Of a stretch of 64,000 nucleotides of DNA, positions 58,309 through 64,000 are shown in pieces. Each line of letters begins with the position of its first letter. Position 1 is the first letter of the stretch. Made by a program: the position numbers and the translations under genes. The notes beneath the pieces are model-generated. The model was given only the letters and a program-made list of their open reading frames with translations. It had not been told where the DNA came from and searched no databases. Source of the stretch: Hirsutella rhossiliensis (Eukaryota; Ascomycota; Sordariomycetes; Hypocreales; Ophiocordycipitaceae); contig NW_025408667.1 of NCBI RefSeq assembly GCF_020360975.1, forward strand, positions 5,704,001-5,768,000. The letters run 5' to 3'.

Positions 58309-60207
58309 TCATCTCATTCGTGCCAAAGCATCCTCTGCCTTGGCAACCAGCTCTCGTGCCTCCCCTAGCTCCTTGGTTTCCTGTCCCGACGTTGTGCTGG
58401 GCCCGCCCACATCTAGGACTGCTGCCACGCTCTCCTCGGCTCCTCTGACTGCCTTGCGACCCTCCTCTCGAACTTCGCCCTCCCAGTAGCCCCGCGCCGT
58501 CTCCCACTTCTTCTGCATGCGACCCAAGCTGTACACAATGCCCAGCGCTGCGACGGCGCCCGCCTCGTAGAGGGACGAAGCCCAGGACGACACGTAAAGG
58601 AGCGCTGCCAGGGATGTTGTCAAGCCCGATGTGCCAAGCGATTGGACAACGAGCTTCTGGGCCAGAGACTGAAGGGCAGGGACAGTCTCGTTTTGGAGGT
58701 ATCGTCGCGTAAAGGCAATGTGGCCCGGCCACTTGGGCAGAGTAGACGCTGCGCCGCCCCCAAAAGCAGGCGCGTGCTCTCTTGGGTTGCGGGACTCCGA
58801 GGCTTCAACGTCTCGTTGTGAAGCTGGCTGTGGGTAGTGTGGCAGATGCCCTCCGCCTTGTGCAATTCGTCCCGTGAGATAGACCAGTTCCTGCTCTGCC
58901 GTCGGCATGAATCGCCGGCTCAACATCTCGTTGGTGAGCATTGCCACATCGTCTACCCTCCAGAACAGCTTCCACCAGCCGAGCTTCCGCCATCGTCGTC
59001 CGGTAAAGGCGAGATCAAGCTCCTCTTGAAGCTCCGCGTGCGCCTGCTGAGTCCACTGGGCGAGGCGATGGTTCAAGTCACCGAGGGCAGGCGAGTCGGA
59101 CTGTGCGGAAAATGTCCTCGACAGCTTCCGAGACTCTTGCGCTTGGATGGACGCGAGGGCATTTTGGAGCAGGGAGGCGACGAGTTGTCTTACGGCGGGC
59201 TTGGTTGCATCTCCCGCCGTCGTGGCGCCGGCCTTGAGCCAAGTCACTAGGGTCGGGAGGTTGCTCGCGGACCAGAGGTGCTCGTACTCCATGGCATTTT
59301 GCGGACCCTGACGAAACAATCGTACGCCCTGCTCCGCCATGGAGGCATCGATCACGTCAAAGGTGGCCTCAAGCTGCCCGCGGGAGACGCCTTGCAGCTG
59401 CACGGCAGCCTTGACCAAGTCGCCGGCCTCGGAAATGGGAAGCGCGGAGACATTGACGGCACCCATGAGTCCGTCGGCGATGAGCAAGGCCCGGTGGACG
59501 GGGGTCGTCACGGGCGACACGCGATGGTCGGCTGAGGGAACGTCGACGGTAGGGACTAGGACGGCATCCTCGAGGGTGTGGAGGGACACGTCGCCGATAG
59601 CTCCGTATGGCGCGGTGACTTGCATCAAGAGAAACTCGAGGTTGAGGGTATTGAGTGAGGGAGACGAGACGTGAAGCTCATGCAAGGCGGCGTCTGTGGA
59701 AATGTGCAAGTCGACATTGCGTCTCTGACTCGGAGCGACTCGCACGACGAGCGGCTTGCTGGCATCGTGCTCGTTCAATTCCCTCTCCCACGCCTCCTCG
59801 TCCTTGAGAGGATCCGAAAGCAGGGACTTGAGCACCGTCTTGGCCATCTGCCCGTCTGCCAGTCCGAGGATGGCTATCCGGACGACCTCATGGCCGGGGG
59901 GCTGCCGCAGGCCCTGCAGTGCCAATTGCAGCCTCGAGAGGTTGACAAGGTTCGGATGCCGGCTCTGCAGCTCGAGGAGGGTGCGCTCGAGCTCTGCCCG
60001 CGGGCCGTCGGAGGCGGCCGATTGCCACCGGCGAGGCAGCAGCACGGCGCGTCTAGCAGCTTTGAGAGGCCTGGCGCGGACGGCGGCGAGGGAGCAAAAG
60101 GGACATATCGAGGGTGCTGCTGTCGGTCGAGTCTGGGGGCGCGCGCGGGGACTGAGAGGGAGACGGATTGGCGGGCTGCGCGGCAGCAGACCCGGCTTCG
60201 GGGCCAT
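58309..60207 (-). CDS. Mitochondrial membrane protein, Mmc1-like
   Basis: The single-exon product has 632 residues. The first 65 are rich in Arg, Pro and Ala and lack acidic residues, as in a mitochondrial presequence. A central part alternates hydrophobic and charged helices (VVRIAILGLADGQMAKTVLK at about 107-126). One hydrophobic stretch at about 528-563 (TSLAALLYVSSWASSLYEAG onward) could be one or two membrane helices, followed by the typical KKWETARGYWEGEVREEGRK segment and a short coiled coil. The overall pattern resembles the fungal mitochondrial protein Mmc1, reported to affect inner-membrane structure. I recall that family only in outline, so the name is tentative. It is convergent with SMD3 and divergent from the next gene. 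Confidence 0.7.
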   Translation of the reverse strand: MAPKPGLLPRSPPIRLPLSPRARPQTRPTAAPSICPFCSLAAVRARPLKAARRAVLLPRRWQSAASDGPRAELERTLLELQSRHPNLVNLSRLQLALQGLRQPPGHEVVRIAILGLADGQMAKTVLKSLLSDPLKDEEAWERELNEHDASKPLVVRVAPSQRRNVDLHISTDAALHELHVSSPSLNTLNLEFLLMQVTAPYGAIGDVSLHTLEDAVLVPTVDVPSADHRVSPVTTPVHRALLIADGLMGAVNVSALPISEAGDLVKAAVQLQGVSRGQLEATFDVIDASMAEQGVRLFRQGPQNAMEYEHLWSASNLPTLVTWLKAGATTAGDATKPAVRQLVASLLQNALASIQAQESRKLSRTFSAQSDSPALGDLNHRLAQWTQQAHAELQEELDLAFTGRRWRKLGWWKLFWRVDDVAMLTNEMLSRRFMPTAEQELVYLTGRIAQGGGHLPHYPQPASQRDVEASESRNPREHAPAFGGGAASTLPKWPGHIAFTRRYLQNETVPALQSLAQKLVVQSLGTSGLTTSLAALLYVSSWASSLYEAGAVAALGIVYSLGRMQKKWETARGYWEGEVREEGRKAVRGAEESVAAVLDVGGPSTTSGQETKELGEARELVAKAEDALARMR

Positions 60208-61301
60208 GGCGGCGACGGGCAGGTGAGCTGAAGTTGGCGGAGGCCTGTCGTCAGTCAGAGACGTCCGGACACGAGGAGCTTTTTTTTATGGGGCCATCCG
60301 CTGGACGGACTCGGGGTTCCGAGAGCTCCTCCGGCCGGCAGAGATACGTACCGGTGCTTTGGCAGACGGGTAAACTTGGCGCCGAGCCGCGTCAGGCGGT
60401 CGGATATCCGTACGGAGTAATTTTATCTTGAACCTCCAAGTATCTTGAACCTCTTTGCATCATGGCCTTCCTTGTCTGAGACGAGAAGACGAGCTCTGCG
60501 TGGCCCTCATGCCTCGTCTCTGCCCAAAACTTGATCCATCGTCTTTTCATCGTCTTGGAACTAGACGGGACGTGTTTGCGGGCAACCTCCCTTGGCAAAC
60601 CGCCTCGCTTACCTGGCGTCTTGGACCCTGAATCGCTCGCCATCCAACCACCTGTCCGCGGAAAAGTGTCCATCGTGGCGACTGAATGCTCAGTCCGACG
60701 GCACATCTCACCGAGCGCGATATTGGCCCCGCCGTCCCGCGCAGCCAACTAAGGCCCCACCGACGAGAGGAAAGACAGACGAACCCCATCTGGCCAGGCC
60801 GTGTTTCGCATCTGGCACCCATGACTGCCGCTGACAACGTCTCTCTCTTGGCCTCTCCCTTGTGCCACTCGCTGCCCTTTTCGCCTGCGACATCTCTTCG
60901 TCAGGCGTACGGAGTAGGACCATGTCCTTGGCCTCGAGTCCCGCCGCTCATCACCTGATGTCAATTGTCGCTGCTAATGACCATGACTGCGACCTGTGTG
61001 CGACAATCTCGCCACTTTCTCCTCCGCCTTGGCTGGCTACAAGGAGCCAGCAGCCTTGTTGGACTGGACACAACCTCTTCATCATCTCCATCCGGCCCGG
61101 GAGATGATAGACGCCCTCGCCTCTAGGCTTCCATCCATGCAGCATTCCCGTGCCAGGCCGTGTGATATATCCGGGCCCTTTCCCCCTCCCCCTCTGTAAA
61201 GTCTTTCGCCTGCTGCAATGTCTACTTGCGCCTCCCGCCCACGCGACAGTTGGGTGACCTCAACAAGTAAATCTTGACTGTTAGAGGAAGCGCAGCCAGC
61301 A
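60208..61301. promoter_or_regulatory. Divergent promoter region
   Basis: This 1.1-kb gap lies between the Mmc1-like gene and the coiled-coil gene, which are transcribed outward. It has the CT-rich leader sequence common before fungal genes. No gene or distinct motif was recognised. Confidence 0.5.
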
Positions 61302-62489
61302 ATGTCGGATTTCGAGTCCCAGGTACACCGGGCGGCGGCCAGGCACGCCGAACTCCTGCAGGTCTTAGCCGACACGGATTATTCGCCCGCCGCCCTCGAT
61401 CAACAGTCCCGTTTCATTGACAACCTAGACTCGCAGATCGGCGTCTCCAACCAGAAACTCAAGCTGCTCAACATGAAGCGCGAGATGGAACACAATGAGC
61501 TCGACAAGTTCCGCGACAGCCAGGTACGGCGCTTCATGTACAAGGCGGCTTGCCAGCAGAATAAGTTTGTCGACAAGGCCGAAAAGGGCGAGCGCCACTA
61601 CTCCGAGGTAGTGCAAAGGGTGCGTCGAGAGCGCAACATCAACGCCGACCTCCGGGACCAGAGGAAAGAGGCGGCGTTATCCAAACGGCAGCTCGAGGCC
61701 ATGGCCCATTTGCACGTCGGCGCGCAGCGGAAACTGGACAAGCTCTACCACTCCATTTTCTCCGGCTCCACGCCACATTTTCCCGAGGAAAACGAGGCAA
61801 AGCGGCAGTGCAATCGAATGGAGGCCGCCTACCACGGCGCCAGGGCCGCGTGGGAGGCTGAGTCGAGCGCCGTGCAGCTGCTGGACAAGGGCGACAGCCT
61901 GATGGACGAGGCGCTCACGCGGATCCGCGACGCCCTGTCGTACTCGAGGGCGGACAGGTTCGCGGGCGGGGGCGTCTACGACATGATGGAGCGGAACCGC
62001 GTGGCGCAGGCCGACCAGATAGTGACCATGGCGCGGCTGCAGGTGATGAGGGCGCAAAAGGCGTCGCCGCAGGTCCAGGCGCTGCCGGAGGTGACCATCA
62101 ACAACGGCCGTGTGCTGCGTGACGTCGTCTCCGACGACGTGTTTGCCGACCGGGCCTTTCGCAAGGAGCTCAAGCACGCCGCCGTGGAGACGCAGCGCTG
62201 CGCCACCGAGCTCAAGGGCGAGCTGGACGCGGCGCGCCGGCGGCAGGGCCAGCTGCAGGCCAAGCTGGACCGGCGGGCGGCCGAGCTCACCGAGGCGCGT
62301 GCCGTACTGCAGAAGGCGCGCGAGAGAGTCTTTGAGGCCGTGCTGCTGGGGCGCGAGAGCATGGAGGGGGGCGAGAATTGGACGACGGAGGCGGCCGCTG
62401 GGCGGAGGCGAGGGGCTGCTGCAAACGACGGCGAGCGAGGGACCGGCAAGGAGCGCGAGGGCAGTGGAGGGACAGGAGGAGACGGGTGA
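61302..62489 (+). CDS. Unrecognised coiled-coil protein
   Basis: The single-exon frame gives 395 residues from ATG at 61,302. I do not recognise a named domain. Most of the protein is predicted by eye to be helical: residues 1-150 have long heptad-like charged stretches (QKLKLLNMKREMEHNELDKF, RVRRERNINADLRDQRKEAA), a middle part contains YHSIFSGSTPHFPEENEAKR, and residues 275-350 form another coiled coil. The arrangement recalls BAR-like or cytoskeletal scaffold proteins, but that is only a shape comparison. The last 35 residues are Gly/Glu/Arg-rich low complexity. No signal peptide or membrane helix is seen, so it is probably cytosolic. Codon use is like its neighbours. Confidence 0.75.
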   Translation: MSDFESQVHRAAARHAELLQVLADTDYSPAALDQQSRFIDNLDSQIGVSNQKLKLLNMKREMEHNELDKFRDSQVRRFMYKAACQQNKFVDKAEKGERHYSEVVQRVRRERNINADLRDQRKEAALSKRQLEAMAHLHVGAQRKLDKLYHSIFSGSTPHFPEENEAKRQCNRMEAAYHGARAAWEAESSAVQLLDKGDSLMDEALTRIRDALSYSRADRFAGGGVYDMMERNRVAQADQIVTMARLQVMRAQKASPQVQALPEVTINNGRVLRDVVSDDVFADRAFRKELKHAAVETQRCATELKGELDAARRRQGQLQAKLDRRAAELTEARAVLQKARERVFEAVLLGRESMEGGENWTTEAAAGRRRGAAANDGERGTGKEREGSGGTGGDG

Positions 62490-62849
62490 AGGGGAACTGG
62501 AGCAGCGACATGAGCAACAAGCCTCTTTCAGTCCCGGTGAATGCATTACGGCCTCGATCTGTTTCATCATCTATCCCACGCCCGTCTCTTTCTTTTCGTG
62601 GCCCTTGATGAGCCTTTAATCTCTCACTCTGTTCCATTAGTCAAATTTATAGTTGAACACAGCAAAGCCTTCGCGGCAAGTCCACCGAAACTGCGGCCGG
62701 TGCTTGATCCACCCGGCGACTTCTTCCCCACATCGGACAGACGGAGCGGCCCCACCCCGGTCCTCAGCCCGGTCAGCCTCGGTTCTCCAACCGTACCCGC
62801 CCAATGAAAGCGGAGAATGGCGATGCGCCGGCTGGCAAAAGAGCGTGAT
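62490..62849. other. Gene-free stretch
   Basis: This holds the 3' end of the coiled-coil gene and GC-rich spacer. No feature is seen before the inverted-repeat element. Confidence 0.5.
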
Positions 62850-63070
62850 CCCTTTGGCAGTGCTAAGGGAGCCCCCAAGTCACCCAATAAGACATCACTA
62901 AAGAGAAGATACATATATTTACTACCTAACGGATTACGCGTTGATAAAAGTCTCAGCACCCCGTATCAGTGCAAATAGCTACATGAGAAGTATTGCATCC
63001 TTTTCGAGTCTTTCGTGTGTTATGCGTACGGATACTATACGGCCGGGGCTCCCTTAGCACTGCCAAAGGG
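62850..63070. mobile_element. MITE-like element with 26-bp inverted repeats
   Basis: The ends 62,850-62,875 and 63,045-63,070 are perfect reverse complements over 26 bases, starting CCCTTTGGCAGTGCTAAGGG. The 169-base interior is AT-rich and has no coding frame of note. Total size is 221 bases. The CAGTG string near the tip is reminiscent of hAT ends. No target duplication is visible (flanks agcgtgat and tggcctgc), so an old insertion or different true ends are possible. Confidence 0.7.
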
Positions 63071-63199
63071 TGGCCTGCCCACGGGTCCGAGAGAACGAGT
63101 GGGGGTTACACTGAGACACCGCCTCTAAGAATTTCGCCCGAGTTCCTCTTCCTTCCCCCGCATTACGCTTCCCTGCTCGTACGCAGACACGCAGCAACC

Positions 63200-64000
63200 A
63201 TGGCTACTATCGTGAGCTTTCTCAAGTGCTGCCAGCTGTGGTGCTTGCTGAATTCGGCGAGCGAAATCAGCTGATGCCCAAGTTGAACAAATCGTTTCAT
63301 CCTGTGCAAGCCTTACCTGAGGGCGGCTCGGTGCGACTGAGAGCACTTGGAAGCGGGCCTTTGGTAGATGATGCTGCTGTCGAGTATCTCAGTATTCTTT
63401 CCCAACAAGACGACGCAAATGGTCCAGATTATTCGTCGGTAGGGTTCCCGTCCCTCCACGTTCGGATGGCGAAGTCGGGTGCTGGCTGACCTTGCCGATG
63501 CTCAGGCCAATAAGTGGATTTCGAAACGAGCGTCGTTGGCGGGCAAAAGATTCCAAATTCTTGACAAGGCTTTGTCCGAGCTAGATGTGCACCTCACGCT
63601 GAGAACCTACATCTCTGGCTTCCGTCTAACTGCAGTCGATCTAGCGGTGTGGGCGATATTAAGAGGCAATCACGTCGCCTTGTCCGTTGTTAAAAAGACA
63701 TACAAAAATATACATCGATGGTATGAGTATATTGTGTGCTCGGCCCCATAGATTTCTCAAGCTATCATAGCAATGACGGTTTCGGCGACAAACGATCGAG
63801 TTAAAGACAGGGACAAGGGATTAGGCAGAGGAGCCAGCTACGATATCGATCTGCCTTAGATAGAGGGGCCTGTAGTAATGAGGTTTCCCCCTAAGCCTTT
63901 AGGCTATCTATATATTAGACACGTAAAAGCAGCACTTCTTAACGACTTTTTTGCCTACTAAAAGTCTAGCGGCATTCTAATCTATCGCTTCGACGACACC
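63200..64000 (+). pseudogene. GUS1: Glutamyl-tRNA synthetase pseudogene, cut by window end
   Basis: The ATG at 63,200 opens a frame that dies after 24 codons, but shifting frame by one base gives VLPAVVLAEFGERNQLMP, then the GST-like N-terminal domain of cytosolic GluRS continues in another frame (LTLRTYISGF, AVWAILRGNHVALS, IHRWYEYI). After a stop at about 63,750 the catalytic domain appears (SYDIDLP, then [10 protein letters not shown] and [15 protein letters not shown] with the HIGH region altered to YIRH) and runs off the window. At least two frameshifts and several stops are present. The part beyond 63,850 has lost CpA/TpG, so it was RIP-mutated as a duplicated copy. A functional copy should exist elsewhere. 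Confidence 0.88.

Overview
The window is nuclear DNA of a filamentous ascomycete. Genes carry short GT-AG introns with CTAAC-type branch sites, the proteins match Sordariomycete (probably Hypocreales) versions by eye, and the first 37 kb shows very strong repeat-induced point mutation (RIP). The species is an inference that the sequence alone cannot settle. All gene models were read by hand and no database search was run.

Region 1 (1 to about 37,490) is an AT-rich block made of mutated transposable elements. CpA and its complement TpG are almost completely removed, while CpG, CpC and CpT remain. Recognisable relics are: Gypsy polyproteins on the minus strand (about 120-3,990 and 14,830-17,850, plus a gag at about 13,400-14,400) and on the plus strand (about 18,750-22,330); a non-LTR (Tad/I-like) element on the plus strand (about 4,200-8,900); and one structurally complete Copia element on the minus strand (25,556-31,603) with 568-bp LTRs, an ATATA target duplication, a primer-binding site and a polypurine tract. 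The Copia element sits inside an older coding element that I could not classify. Another unrecognised ORF relic lies at about 9,500-10,250.

Region 2 (37,490-42,200) is a mosaic. A hairpin-rich GC segment is followed by an intact kinase-like gene (38,759-39,574), a mutated transposon fragment that shares a 12-bp tandem repeat with the 22.4-kb region, and gene-free sequence.

Region 3 (42,200-62,500) is ordinary gene-rich DNA. It holds a secreted DUF1996 protein, a 4-kb gene-free gap, auxilin (SWA2), the ERAD ubiquitin-conjugating enzyme UBC7, an intron-containing tRNA-Glu(UUC), cysteinyl-tRNA synthetase with a probable mitochondrial presequence, the tRNA m1A58 methyltransferase catalytic subunit TRM61, the spliceosomal protein SmD3, a mitochondrial membrane protein resembling Mmc1, and an unrecognised coiled-coil protein. 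Several of these serve tRNA charging, tRNA modification or splicing. They are housekeeping genes and not an operon.

Region 4 (62,850-64,000) begins a second accessory zone. A 221-bp element with perfect 26-bp terminal inverted repeats is followed by a frameshifted, RIP-marked pseudogene of glutamyl-tRNA synthetase that runs off the window end.

The most interesting points are the GCA-sparing RIP signature, the Copia element and its host, the in-frame spliced extension behind the SmD3 stop codon, and the glutamyl-tRNA synthetase relic.
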